Positions 42,543 through 51,723 are shown, counted from the first letter of the stretch. The stretch: DNA of 55,771 nt from Cytophagales bacterium (GCA_013298075.1 JAAFJG010000027.1:1-55771), one strand, 5' to 3'. The notes: generated by a model from the letters alone, not told the origin. Numbers and translations are program-made.

Positions 42543-43892
42543 TTATTTTAATAAAATTCCGTATGCTTTTTTTAAATCCAATACTGCGATTTTAAGCGTA
42601 ACATTTGCCACAAGATAATCTGTTTGGATTTTTTGAATGTCATTTTCAGCATTGATAATGTCATTTACACTCACTAATCCATTTTGATAATTCGTTTTTA
42701 CTTCTTCTAATGTTTTTTTTGCCAATGCTAAATTTTCATTTTGCATATTCATAGAAGCCAATGCAACGAGATATTTTTTTTCTGCGTTATCGATTTCTGT
42801 TTTTATTTGTGTTTGTTGCATTTGTTTTTGAAGTCCTAAATTTTGTAAATCAAAATTATTTTGGCGTATTTTTGAGGCTTTTTGTCCGCCATCAAAAATC
42901 GGAATAGAAACCGTCAATCCTACTGCGGATACAAGAAAAGATTTCTGTTCCACCCTTTTAAATGGGTCAAAATCATCGTTATACGCATACGAGTTATAAC
43001 TCACAAAAGCAGTTACATTAGGCATATAACCTCTGTATATACTTTGTCTTTCCAAATTTTTTAGGTTTAATTGTGCATCAATCAATCTAAAATCAGTGCG
43101 TTTATTTACTTGTGTTGTATCTAAATTACGAATCGTTGCTGTATTATTATCCAAGTCTTTTTTTATGCTAATAACTTGATTATCATTGATAGATAATAAA
43201 TTTTTAAGGACATTAAGCAATGAATTTTCGGTAACTTCTGTGTTAGAAAGTTGTGTTTCAAGACTTTTCTTTTGCAAAAGCAGACGATTTATATCTGTTT
43301 TTTTTGCAAAATCATTATTTACTAATACTTCGGTAGTTTTGATAGTAGTTTCAAAACTTTTGATATTGCTTTTAAGCAAATCCATTTGTTGATAAATGGT
43401 CAATAAATTATAATAAGTCGCAGAAACATTAAAAACAATATCTTCTTTTGTTTTTTCAATTTGCAAAGTAGATAATTCAGTCGCACTTTTTGCCGCTTTT
43501 AAAGCAATAAATAAAAGTGGATTAAACAACTGAATATTGGCTTGCACGCCAAAATATTGCGTTTGTTTTAAGCCCAAAACCGCAGAAACGGACTCTTGCT
43601 GTGGCTGTCCTACAATAAATCCGGGCAAAAAAGTAGGCGGAAGATTAGGATTATAGTTAAAATTATAAGTCGCAGAAATTTGTGGAAGCAATGATGTTTT
43701 TGTTTCCCTTATTTTTTCTCGTGTTTGTTTTACACTATTTTCTGCTATTTTGATTTGCAAATTTTGGCTCAAAGCCTTTTGTATGCAATCTTCCAATGAC
43801 ATAAGCGTTTGTGCCTTTGCTTGCGTAGGCATATAAATACACCATACATAAGCCAATAAAAGACATAAAGAAAGTTTATTTTTATAATTCAT
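42543..43892 (-). CDS. TolC-family outer-membrane efflux channel
   Basis: A 449-aa outer membrane factor: signal peptide (to about residue 28, PTQAKAQ), then two repeats of the OEP fold with the typical start LMSLEDCIQKALSQNLQIKIAENSVKQ and second half YKNSNYN-like segments such as YNSYAYNDDFDPFK and SVNDIINAENDIQKIQTDYL. Trimeric tunnel for the RND complex. It is the first gene of the pump operon and has the promoter (-7 box 44053-44060) and the TACAA-poor leader with three TetR-type palindromes upstream. 32 bp before the adaptor gene. Confidence 0.94.
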   Translation of the reverse strand: MNYKNKLSLCLLLAYVWCIYMPTQAKAQTLMSLEDCIQKALSQNLQIKIAENSVKQTREKIRETKTSLLPQISATYNFNYNPNLPPTFLPGFIVGQPQQESVSAVLGLKQTQYFGVQANIQLFNPLLFIALKAAKSATELSTLQIEKTKEDIVFNVSATYYNLLTIYQQMDLLKSNIKSFETTIKTTEVLVNNDFAKKTDINRLLLQKKSLETQLSNTEVTENSLLNVLKNLLSINDNQVISIKKDLDNNTATIRNLDTTQVNKRTDFRLIDAQLNLKNLERQSIYRGYMPNVTAFVSYNSYAYNDDFDPFKRVEQKSFLVSAVGLTVSIPIFDGGQKASKIRQNNFDLQNLGLQKQMQQTQIKTEIDNAEKKYLVALASMNMQNENLALAKKTLEEVKTNYQNGLVSVNDIINAENDIQKIQTDYLVANVTLKIAVLDLKKAYGILLK

Positions 43893-43930
43893 TTTTTTTG
43901 AGTTTATTTTTAAATTAAAATAAAAATGTT

Positions 43931-43944
43931 TGACAATTTTGTCG
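43931..43944. promoter_or_regulatory. TetR-type operator candidate O1
   Basis: TGACAATTTTGTCG, an inverted repeat GAC/GTC with AT core, inside a 34-bp direct repeat (43919-43952) that recurs at 43989-44022. It lies in the transcribed leader of tolC. Confidence 0.6.
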
Positions 43945-44000
43945 GTTTTAAATTAAAAAATTTTTGTTTATAAATTTCCCTTAATAACAATAAAAATGTT

Positions 44001-44014
44001 TGACAATTTTGTCG
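44001..44014. promoter_or_regulatory. TetR-type operator candidate O2
   Basis: TGACAATTTTGTCG again, 70 bp (about seven helical turns) from O1, within the second copy of the 34-bp direct repeat. Also in the tolC leader, just downstream of the -7 box. Confidence 0.6.
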
Positions 44015-44052
44015 GTTTTAAAACAAAAAAAATCATTTTATCATTTATAGTG

Positions 44053-44060
44053 CAAAGGTA
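44053..44060 (-). promoter_or_regulatory. -7 box (TACCTTTG) of the efflux operon
   Basis: CAAAGGTA on the plus strand. It lies between operator candidates O2 and O3, about 160 bp upstream of the tolC ATG. No clear -33 element. Confidence 0.5.
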
Positions 44061-44093
44061 TATAAATAAAACTAAAAAACCTATAATTTTGTT

Positions 44094-44107
44094 TGACTTT
44101 TTTGTCA
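44094..44107. promoter_or_regulatory. TetR-type operator candidate O3
   Basis: TGACTTTTTTGTCA, a perfect TGAC/TGTCA-type inverted repeat with the same 6-bp spacing as O1 and O2, about 34 bp upstream of the -7 box. Three copies of one motif around a single promoter point to regulation by the adjacent TetR protein. Confidence 0.6.
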
Positions 44108-44206
44108 GTTTTTTTTAATTATTTTTTATTTTTTTTATAAATACTTGATTATCAATATTTTATAAATAAAAAAGGTAAAAATATTTTCTAATTTCAGTGT
44201 ATAAAT

Positions 44207-44818
44207 TTAGGGTTTAGTAGCATTTACAAAAAAAGTATAGATATTTTCTGTCCTTTCTTTGATGATTTCTTGGTATTGTTCAGTTGAATAATCGAGCAAA
44301 ATTTGTATAGCAGAAGCTCCTGCAAAAGGAAAAATAAGCATAGACATTAGATTTAAAAAAATATGTGTTGGATTTCCGACGAGTTCTTTTTTTTCTACTG
44401 CTTTTTCTATTTCAGTTATAAAAATTCTGATACCTTGATTATTATCATTTTTCGTAAAAATATCCTTCATTCTTTCTTTATTATTATGAAATTCAGTAAG
44501 AAAAAACATATCAAATTCTGGATTTTGGTCAGCATCTTCTATGTAATCTTGTATAAAATGTTTGATTTTTTCTAAAATAGGCATATCTGTTTTACTTATC
44601 ATTTCCAATCGATGTTGCATTTCACTTACAGCTTGCAAAAATACAACTTCATATAGTTTTTCTTTATTGCGAAAATAATAATGCAACATCGTTCTATTAA
44701 TACCTGCACGGTCTGCTATTTCTTGCATTCTTGCTCCTGCAAGTCCTTTTGCAACAAAAACTTTAATGGCTGCATTGATGATATTTTGCTCAATGGTTAT
44801 TTCTTTTGATTGTTTCAT
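44207..44818 (-). CDS. TetR-family repressor of the efflux operon
   Basis: A 203-aa regulator. The N-terminal HTH (residues 25-57) includes ARMQEIADRAGINRTMLHYYFRNKEKLYEVVF, the classic TetR DNA-binding segment. The C-terminal helical ligand domain is free of marks for a known inducer. It lies upstream of tolC on the same strand, 314 bp away, with three copies of a TGAC-N6-GTC palindrome in that space. It probably represses the pump until a pump substrate binds. No copy of the motif precedes tetR itself, so autoregulation is not evident. Confidence 0.92.
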   Translation of the reverse strand: MKQSKEITIEQNIINAAIKVFVAKGLAGARMQEIADRAGINRTMLHYYFRNKEKLYEVVFLQAVSEMQHRLEMISKTDMPILEKIKHFIQDYIEDADQNPEFDMFFLTEFHNNKERMKDIFTKNDNNQGIRIFITEIEKAVEKKELVGNPTHIFLNLMSMLIFPFAGASAIQILLDYSTEQYQEIIKERTENIYTFFVNATKP

Positions 44819-44872
44819 AGTTTTATTTGTTAAAATAAATGAGAAGTATTATTTTTTTTCAAAAAAATAGAA

Positions 44873-44907
44873 AATATTAAGATATTTTTTAGAAATATCT
44901 TAATATT
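44873..44907 (-). terminator. terminator hairpin of the intact DUF697 gene
   Basis: AATATTAAGATATTT (44873-44887) and AAATATCTTAATATT (44893-44907) form a 15-bp stem between the DUF697 gene and tetR. It is absent from the copy at 37.9 kb, which marks the end of the direct-repeat homology. Confidence 0.7.
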
Positions 44908-44927
44908 ATTTTTTGATTTTTTTTAAA

Positions 44928-45572
44928 CTAAAAATCTGCTAATATTTTTTTTCTTTTTTCTTGAAATTCTTCTTCAGAAAGCAAACCTTTTTCTTTTAAA
45001 GAAGCCAAGGTTTGTAATTTATCAAGCGTGCTTTCAGTTTCTTCAGCCGTTTTAGTATTGCTTTTATTGGCATTATTGGTTGGTGCTTCTGGTTCTTCTT
45101 CTTTAAAGCCCATCGCATTACCTGCTTTTTTTCTCAAATCATCTACATAACTTTTTCCTTTGTCAAAAGCATCATCATAAATTTTTCGAGCATTATCAAA
45201 ACTAAAAGCCGAAACTGCTTCGCCTATTTCTAAATATTTTTTAAAAACCTGTCCCATCGCATACGTAGATGTGCCTGAAAGCACCACCATTGGCATACTT
45301 CCTAAAAAAGAACCGACTACAGGAATTGATTTTAATAGACTTGCACCTATTTTTGCAATCGTTGCACCCGCAATAGAACCAATCAAATTTTTTGCAAAAG
45401 CCTCATTATAATCACTTTGATAGAGCATACAAAGTTCTTTATACATATTTAATTGAATAGCAGAAACTGCCACTATATCTAAAATAGGTAATGGAATCGC
45501 TCCCGCACCCATTGACCAAAGTACGTGGCTGTCAATCGTCTGGTCAGCCAAATATGATATTTTACTACTCAT
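44928..45572 (-). CDS. DUF697-like membrane protein with C-terminal SHOCT domain
   Basis: A 214-aa protein. Residues 15-110 are a DUF697-like membrane-associated part (VLWSMGAGAIPLPILDIVAVSAI, then a Gly/Ala-rich SIAGATIAKIGASLLKSIPVVGSFLGS). A linker follows, then the last 35 residues form a SHOCT unit (TLDKLQTLASLKEKGLLSEEEFQEKRKKIL), a short oligomerisation domain. Function unknown. Its 3' half (44925-45257) is repeated at 37961-38292 on the other side of the efflux module. The intact copy keeps an open frame and its own terminator hairpin. Confidence 0.8.
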   Translation of the reverse strand: MSSKISYLADQTIDSHVLWSMGAGAIPLPILDIVAVSAIQLNMYKELCMLYQSDYNEAFAKNLIGSIAGATIAKIGASLLKSIPVVGSFLGSMPMVVLSGTSTYAMGQVFKKYLEIGEAVSAFSFDNARKIYDDAFDKGKSYVDDLRKKAGNAMGFKEEEPEAPTNNANKSNTKTAEETESTLDKLQTLASLKEKGLLSEEEFQEKRKKILADF

Positions 45573-45681
45573 ACAAATAAAATTTAATAGAATATTGATA
45601 AATAAATGAAGTAACTTGTATTACAAGGTACTCGGTATATATGTATAACATTAAAACGTGTAAAAAAGTTCTTAAAAAGAT

Positions 45682-47016
45682 TTATTTTTTTTCTATATCT
45701 ATTTCTTTGATAATTTTATCAGCATTATAAGTTATGTTTTTGGTTGGTTTTCCTTGTGTATTAAACGCTTTCCATTCGCCATTTTTTTTGTCATATCGAT
45801 AAACTCCTGTCAAAATAACCGTTCCATTTTCATCAAAAGCCTTGTATATGCCCGCTTTCATTCCTCCGCGATACGTGAAAGTTTCAGCTAAAATTCCATT
45901 CGTATTATACACATTTAACAAGCCATTTTTAATATTTTTTGTATATTCGATGGTTTTTGCCAATGAGCCATTTTCAGCATAATATTTCGCAATTCCTTCT
46001 AATTTATTGTTGATATATGTTTCTTCTATGGCAGTTTTTCCTTGTTCAAAATACGAAATCCAAGTCCCATTTTTTCTACCTTTTTCAAAAAAAGTAATGG
46101 CTTTTAGGTTTCCATTTTGATAATATTCTTTACTTTTTTGTTCTGATTCATTGTTTTTATAAATCGTTTCATATTTTATTTGTCCATTGGCAAAATAAAA
46201 TTTTTCTGTATTGATTCTAAAACCATTTTTATAATAGGTTTCTTGTTTTGGTTTTCCATCATCATAAAAAGCCAAATAATATTTGTCGGCTTGGTCGTCC
46301 TCATAAAAAGTTTTCATAATTGCGATTCCTTTGCTATTATACATTAAAAATTCGCCTTGTTTTTTACCATTTTTGTTGGTGGCTTTGATTTGTAATTGTC
46401 CGTTTTCGTGATAAGTTTTATAAATTCCATTTTGTATGCCATTTTTATATTCTTCTTCTGAACGGATTTTGGCAGATAAATAAAATTGTTTTTTCATTCC
46501 GTTGAGTTTTCCTTGTTCAAAATACGCTTCTTCTTGTAACACTTCATTTTGTTCATAAAAAATTTCAGATTTTCCGTGTGGTAAATTTTTTTGAAATTCT
46601 ACTTTTTTAGCCACTTTTCCATTGTCGTAATAATGCGTTAAAACGCCTTGTAAACTATCATTTTTATAAATTCCTGCTTGTAATAATTTTTTTCCATCGG
46701 GTGCATACATACGAAAAACCCCATTTTTGAGGTCGTTTTTAAACGTAATTTCGCCTTGTTTTTCGCCTGTTTTATAATACATTACAAAAACGCTATCTTT
46801 TTCGTTTTCCTTATAAAAACCTTTCAAAACCACTTCTCCTTTAGTTGAATAGGCTTTGTATTCTCCTTCTTTTACTTCTTTATTTCCTTTTGCCACCACA
46901 AAAAATTCCTCTTTTACTTGATTAGGAATCGTATCAAAATAGACAGTTTTTTTTTGTTGTGCCAATATATTCAAATGGCAGATAAAAAATAAAATAATGA
47001 TGATGTTATATTTCAT
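45682..47016 (-). CDS. secreted MORN_2-repeat protein
   Basis: A 444-aa protein with signal peptide (IIIILFFICHLNILAQ) and at least twelve repeats of about 23 residues of the form YY.nGk......Y.nG...G....Y (for example YYKTGEKQGEITFKNDLKNG, YHENGQLQIKATNKNGKKQG, YFEQGKTAIEETYINNKLEG). These are MORN_2 (YwqK-like) units found in many Bacteroidota surface or periplasmic proteins. The family label 'toxin-antitoxin YwqK antitoxin' that such sequences often receive has no support here: no toxin gene is adjacent. Role unknown. Confidence 0.86.
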   Translation of the reverse strand: MKYNIIIILFFICHLNILAQQKKTVYFDTIPNQVKEEFFVVAKGNKEVKEGEYKAYSTKGEVVLKGFYKENEKDSVFVMYYKTGEKQGEITFKNDLKNGVFRMYAPDGKKLLQAGIYKNDSLQGVLTHYYDNGKVAKKVEFQKNLPHGKSEIFYEQNEVLQEEAYFEQGKLNGMKKQFYLSAKIRSEEEYKNGIQNGIYKTYHENGQLQIKATNKNGKKQGEFLMYNSKGIAIMKTFYEDDQADKYYLAFYDDGKPKQETYYKNGFRINTEKFYFANGQIKYETIYKNNESEQKSKEYYQNGNLKAITFFEKGRKNGTWISYFEQGKTAIEETYINNKLEGIAKYYAENGSLAKTIEYTKNIKNGLLNVYNTNGILAETFTYRGGMKAGIYKAFDENGTVILTGVYRYDKKNGEWKAFNTQGKPTKNITYNADKIIKEIDIEKK

Positions 47017-47271
47017 TGTTATAAAAATTAAAGTAACTATCGATTTAAACGTTATTTTTATTTTTTTGTTGCTCTTTTTTTTGATAATAATGGTAAGAAA
47101 ATAGCAAAAAAATTGTATAAAATGAAAATAATTTACAATAAATCAATATTTTTTTATTCGAAGTACATTTTTGGCACAAAAATAGAATAAATAAAATCAA
47201 AACAAATAATAGAATTTTTCATCTATTTATTAAAACAAAATTTTTACTCAATGTTATTTCCAAAAAGAAAT

Positions 47272-47991
47272 ATGAAAACCACATCATTTTTATCACTTGT
47301 GTTTGCTTGTTTGATTTTAAGTTTCACTACTATTACAGAATTAAAAGCACAAAAGAAAAGTAAAGAAGAAGTCGCTGCCGCAAAAAAGAAAAAAGCAGAC
47401 GACAAAAAAGCTGCCGCTGAAGCTAAAAAGCAACAAAAAGCAGATGCTAAATCTGTTAAAGATGAACTTAAAAAATTCCAAAAAAATCCACAAGCGTATT
47501 TAGAGTACAAACGTACTGCCACTGAAGCAATGAATGAATCTGGAAAATTGAAAGAAGAAATCGCAAAATTAAAATCATTGGAACAACAATGCGCCCAAGA
47601 AGAAGAAAATCTTAAAAAACAAATCGAGGAATTATTGGCTAAAAATAAAACCTTAGAAGAAGGAAAAACAGTCAAAAAAACAGGCGGATTTTCTATCCCA
47701 ACCACAGGTACTTTTTATGTAGTTCAAATTGGTGCGTTTCAACAACGTGATGTAGAAGTTAATAATGATAATCCTGATTTTAGAAAAGATAGCGAAGGCG
47801 GATTTAACCGTTATATTATGGGAGTTTTTGAAGACCCAGCGAAAGCAAACGACTTGCGTAAGTTTTTAACTCAAATTGATTTCAGAACTAACAAAACATA
47901 TCGCCCTTTCTTAGCCCCTTATAAAGATGGCAAAAGAGTTTCTTTGGAAGAAGCAATGGGAGCGGAAGAAGCAGCAAAATATAAAAAATAA
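47272..47991 (+). CDS. exported coiled-coil protein with SPOR-like domain
   Basis: About 239 aa: signal peptide (TSFLSLVFACLILSF ... LKAQ), a Lys/Ala/Glu-rich coiled coil (residues 25-130) and a C-terminal domain beginning GTFYVVQIGAFQQRDV and containing NRYIMGVFEDPAKANDLRKFLTQ and APYKDGKRVSLEEAMG. The strand YVVQIGAF, the 'MG.F' element and the final DGKRV strand are those of SPOR domains, which bind denuded peptidoglycan at division sites. ATG at 47251 is in frame, but 47272 gives a standard signal peptide and is preferred. A strong terminator follows. Confidence 0.75.
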   Translation: MKTTSFLSLVFACLILSFTTITELKAQKKSKEEVAAAKKKKADDKKAAAEAKKQQKADAKSVKDELKKFQKNPQAYLEYKRTATEAMNESGKLKEEIAKLKSLEQQCAQEEENLKKQIEELLAKNKTLEEGKTVKKTGGFSIPTTGTFYVVQIGAFQQRDVEVNNDNPDFRKDSEGGFNRYIMGVFEDPAKANDLRKFLTQIDFRTNKTYRPFLAPYKDGKRVSLEEAMGAEEAAKYKK

Positions 47992-48015
47992 GAATAATTG
48001 ATTTTTATTTTTCAT

Positions 48016-48055
48016 AAAAAATACGATAAAAATATACTTTTTATCGTATTTTTTT
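48016..48055 (+). terminator. intrinsic terminator of the SPOR gene
   Basis: AAAAATACGATAAAAA and TTTTTATCGTATTTTTTT form a long stem with a TATAC loop and a T run, 25 bp after the stop. Confidence 0.85.
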
Positions 48056-48121
48056 GTGTTTATGGGAATAAATATAGTTATTATCTCGTAAAAAATTAAT
48101 TGATTATACAGACAAAATTTT

Positions 48122-48198
48122 GGCTAAAGCCAATTATTAAATTGTATATTGTCCTCCAGATAAATCTGGAGGCAATTCAGATAAATCTGGAGGCAATT
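48122..48198. repeat. REP-like intergenic element, copy 2, with a tandem 21-bp duplication
   Basis: GGCTAAAGCC (48122-48131) and CCTCCAGATAAATCTGGAGG (48153-48172), spaced as in the copy at 22122-22171. Here the 21-bp unit CAGATAAATCTGGAGGCAATT occurs twice in tandem (48157-48177 and 48178-48198). Both copies lie between convergent genes. Confidence 0.7.
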
Positions 48199-48235
48199 CA
48201 AAAAAAACATTTTTTGCACAAAAAGCTTAAAAATA

Positions 48236-49684
48236 TTATTTTTTTTGTTTTAATAAATAAATATTTTTATTTTTTACTTTTTCATATCTATCTGCCAACA
48301 AAGGCAAAGCATTAAATATTTGATTGATTTTATTATTTTGGTCAATGATAACTTGTGGCATATCTTTTTCAAAATTAGCAAAAGTTTCTAAAACCACATT
48401 ATATTGATTGAGATTTTGCCAATGTGTTTCTGCCAAATCACTATTGAGATAAGGCGTGGCTAAGCGTGCATACATATAAGGCGATAAATTATTACCTAAA
48501 ACTAATATTTTTTTATTTTTATAAGCGAAATTCTCTTCATCTAATTTGGTCAATAATTTTTCTGTATAGATTTTTACTGGAATATTTATCCAACCTAATT
48601 GCTCAAAAGGTAAAATTAAATTGAGATTATACACAGTAATATAACTAAAAAATAAATGCCAACTCAACAAAAAAGTAAACAATAATTCGCTTATAATTTT
48701 ATTATACATTTGCAAAAATAAATGCGAAAGTAAAAAAGAAGTGGGAATAGACAAAAGACACAAACTATAAGCCGACAATTTATAATCTAAAAAAACAGAA
48801 AATAAACTAACAATCCACCAAAAAGTGATGATGGTTTGCGTTCTATTCTGATAATTGTTATAACGTCTATATTGCGAACTCAAAAATATATTTAGTACGA
48901 CTAATAAAATACTTGCACTTGCTAATAATAGTAAATGATACAAAGAAATATAAAACTGAATTTTTAATAATAACAAAGGACGTAAATAATTAAAATAAAA
49001 CGCATATTCTGCATTAAACATATAAAAAGTAAGCAAAACTATACCAATCGTAAAGAAAAATGATACCAAAACCAAAATATAATCTCTGATTTTGTTATTG
49101 GTATAAAGTAAAAAAGTAGTATAAGTAACTAATAAAAGTGTAACACAAGGTAAATAAAATAGACTTGCTATTGCAATATAAGCACCGATTTCAAAAGTTG
49201 GATTGTACCTTTGTTTTTCGCTCATTTGCATCAAAAGATAACGTAAAAACAACAATAAAAAATTATTTGCCAATAAAATAGGCGTAACTACCCACGAATC
49301 AACAAAAATAGTCATCATTACTAAATATAATAAAGCAGGCAACAAGGTTTGCTCATTAAAAACATTTGCTTTGTATAAAATTTGATTGAGCCACAATGCT
49401 TGTAAAAATATAAAAACAATCGCAATAATTTGATGAGCAAAATACCATTTTCCAAAAACTAAATGAATTAAACCAAAAAATAAAGCGGAAAATGGAGCAG
49501 TTGTATCCCAAGTTTCTGTGTATAATTCGTAGCCTTGTGCCAATCTTTCGCCCACCAACATCCAACTTAACGAAGGATTTAATAAAGGAAAATCAACCAA
49601 TAAAGCAGGAACTCTTATCGCTAAAAACAATAAGAATAATATAATATATTTGAAAGAAGTAGTGAGTTTGAAAAAACTTATCAT
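48236..49684 (-). CDS. polytopic membrane protein (DUF6427- or GT-C-like)
   Basis: A 482-aa protein with about ten to twelve membrane helices and a soluble C-terminal region (from about residue 395: KKILVLGNNLSPYMYARLATPYLNSD). The first loop, AQGYELYTETWDTTAPFSALFFG, has the acidic-motif layout of GT-C mannosyltransferase-like enzymes, and the opening resembles DUF6427 proteins of Bacteroidota. I cannot choose between these. It may act in envelope or glycan assembly. It is convergent with the SPOR gene and 35 bp downstream of the methylase gene on the same strand. Confidence 0.6.
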   Translation of the reverse strand: MISFFKLTTSFKYIILFLLFLAIRVPALLVDFPLLNPSLSWMLVGERLAQGYELYTETWDTTAPFSALFFGLIHLVFGKWYFAHQIIAIVFIFLQALWLNQILYKANVFNEQTLLPALLYLVMMTIFVDSWVVTPILLANNFLLLFLRYLLMQMSEKQRYNPTFEIGAYIAIASLFYLPCVTLLLVTYTTFLLYTNNKIRDYILVLVSFFFTIGIVLLTFYMFNAEYAFYFNYLRPLLLLKIQFYISLYHLLLLASASILLVVLNIFLSSQYRRYNNYQNRTQTIITFWWIVSLFSVFLDYKLSAYSLCLLSIPTSFLLSHLFLQMYNKIISELLFTFLLSWHLFFSYITVYNLNLILPFEQLGWINIPVKIYTEKLLTKLDEENFAYKNKKILVLGNNLSPYMYARLATPYLNSDLAETHWQNLNQYNVVLETFANFEKDMPQVIIDQNNKINQIFNALPLLADRYEKVKNKNIYLLKQKK

Positions 49685-49719
49685 AATTTATATATAATTT
49701 TTTTATTTAAAAATACTGA

Positions 49720-51723
49720 CTAAAAAGAAAAGTTACCGATTTTTTGAATTTCTTCTTTGGCTTGTTTGCGTAGTTCGAAAGAATAACGAACTTTTTGGCT
49801 AATATCTTGTAAAATATTTTCATCAGGCAAATAAATCAAAATTCTACTCAAATCAACATCTGAAATATTAGGAATAGCCGCCCCTGTTCGATACATAAAA
49901 ACTTGTTTTAAAAACATTTCTGAACGCAAATAATACAACAAATAATATTTATCTATTTTACAATTTCGCAATATTCGAAAGCCATTCGTACAAATACTTC
50001 CTTCATAATCTTTGCTCACTAAGGCATTCGCATGCTTGCTCGTACCTATAGAATTGCCTGCCACCGCTGTTAAAATATCATTTTCATACACATCATAACT
50101 CGCACGACTTGGCAATTCGTGTACTAAATAACTGTCTGAATTGATAATTTCGTAACTATGTGTGTTTATATCTGATAATTCTATATAATTTACGATTTCG
50201 TTTGGCAAAGAAAGTTTTTTACTTTTTATTTTTACAATTTCACAAATATCTGATAATTTTACTGCGTTTGCTTTTTTTAATTGCGTTAATAAAGTACGGT
50301 TTTGTGGGGCATAATAATTAAAATCAAATCTTCCATTCAATTCTGTCAAAGGAAAACTAAAAATATTTTCGGTTTCTATTGTAGCATTATTTTGAAACAA
50401 TTTATAAGATTTGATGACTTCACTAAAATCTTCATCGATGATAAAATCTTTGTTTTTATCTTTTAAAAAACTTCCAAATTCGTCTTTTTGATAAATAGGA
50501 TTTCCATTTTTATTGCCTTGATAACCCAATTTTGTAATTTTACCAAAAAATATTTGTTTATCTAAAATATTCGTGATGGGAAAATTTTCATTTTTTTGTA
50601 AGAATAAAATAGACGTTTTTACGCCTGTACCAAACGGAATAAATGTTTCCTGTGGCAAATTTATAACCGCCAAAACTTGTGCTTTTTGCTTGATAAAATA
50701 ACGCAAATATTCCAAAGAAGGATTTTCAAACATTCCATTAGGCAACACAATCGCCATTTTTCCACCTTCTTTTAATAATTGCAAACATCTTTCTATAAAT
50801 AAAATCTCAAGCGTTTGTCCGATATGTAAAATTTTAGTTTTGGTATAATCGTTTTGTGTAGGTGTTGAAATATTTTGCCATTTATAACCCAATTCATATT
50901 TTTTTAATAGTTTTTCGTTGGTAATTTTTGCCCCGAAAGGTGGATTTGCCAACACTATATCAAAACTATTTTCTATTTTTTGTCCAAAAGATAAACTCAA
51001 TTCATCTAAATCTTCTAACGAATTTTGTGTAAAAATATTCAAATTTGTGTTACATTCTAATAATAATTTCATTTTAGCAATTTTGACAACGGTTTGATTG
51101 ATGTCAATACCAAAAAGATTTGGAATGATTTTTTGCTTATCAATTTCAAAATTATCCAATAAATATTGATAAGCCGAAAACAAAAATCCACCACTGCCAC
51201 AAGTTGGGTCTATAATTTTTTGATGTGGTTGAGGTTGTAAGAATTGAACACAAAAATCAATCACAGGTTCGGGCGTAAAAAATTGTCCTCTGTCTGATTT
51301 TTCTGTATTGGCTAAAAATTTTTGAAAGGCTAAACCTTTGGCATCTGTTGTGTTTTGAAAGTTAATATTTTGTAATTTATTGACCGCAAAAGCCAAACTA
51401 TTGACACTTAATTTTATTTTATCATTTTTTTGAAAAATATCTGCAAAACTTTCTATGGTTTTGGAAAATAAATTTTCTATGCGTATCAAAAAACTTTTAT
51501 TTTTTTTACCCGCTTTAATTTCTGTAAATTCTTCATTACTCACAAAAAAATCTTGTGTATTTTCTTTTTCTGCTAATACTTTGATAAATAATATTTTCAA
51601 CATTTCATCTAAAGCTTGTTGGGCAGAAAGTCCATCATTAGCATAAATATTATTATGAATGTCAGAAAATTTTTTGAGGAGAGAAGTTTCTCCTTGAACT
51701 TCTAAGATGTTAGGCTGTTGCAT
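49720..51723 (-). CDS. N6-adenine DNA methyltransferase fused to a type I-like specificity domain (HsdM-S)
   Basis: A 667-aa fusion. An HsdM-like N-terminal helical part is followed by GQFFTP (146-151), the AdoMet motif I DPTCGSGGF (172-180) and the catalytic NPPF (260-263), so it should methylate the N6 of adenine. Residues 470-660 form one S-type target recognition domain (VKLSDICEIVKIKSKKLS ... YDVYENDILTAVAGNSIGTSKHA ... GSICTNGFRILR). A lone half-S fused to M is expected to work as a dimer on a symmetric target. No HsdR or endonuclease gene adjoins. Its first 14 bp overlap the DUF4209-like gene, so the two are co-translated. Defence or orphan epigenetic role possible. Confidence 0.88.
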   Translation of the reverse strand: MQQPNILEVQGETSLLKKFSDIHNNIYANDGLSAQQALDEMLKILFIKVLAEKENTQDFFVSNEEFTEIKAGKKNKSFLIRIENLFSKTIESFADIFQKNDKIKLSVNSLAFAVNKLQNINFQNTTDAKGLAFQKFLANTEKSDRGQFFTPEPVIDFCVQFLQPQPHQKIIDPTCGSGGFLFSAYQYLLDNFEIDKQKIIPNLFGIDINQTVVKIAKMKLLLECNTNLNIFTQNSLEDLDELSLSFGQKIENSFDIVLANPPFGAKITNEKLLKKYELGYKWQNISTPTQNDYTKTKILHIGQTLEILFIERCLQLLKEGGKMAIVLPNGMFENPSLEYLRYFIKQKAQVLAVINLPQETFIPFGTGVKTSILFLQKNENFPITNILDKQIFFGKITKLGYQGNKNGNPIYQKDEFGSFLKDKNKDFIIDEDFSEVIKSYKLFQNNATIETENIFSFPLTELNGRFDFNYYAPQNRTLLTQLKKANAVKLSDICEIVKIKSKKLSLPNEIVNYIELSDINTHSYEIINSDSYLVHELPSRASYDVYENDILTAVAGNSIGTSKHANALVSKDYEGSICTNGFRILRNCKIDKYYLLYYLRSEMFLKQVFMYRTGAAIPNISDVDLSRILIYLPDENILQDISQKVRYSFELRKQAKEEIQKIGNFSF

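Noticed and set aside
45682-47016. Antitoxin function for the MORN_2 protein
   Set aside because: The 'YwqK antitoxin' label is attached to the repeat family by transfer; the protein is secreted and has no adjacent toxin.
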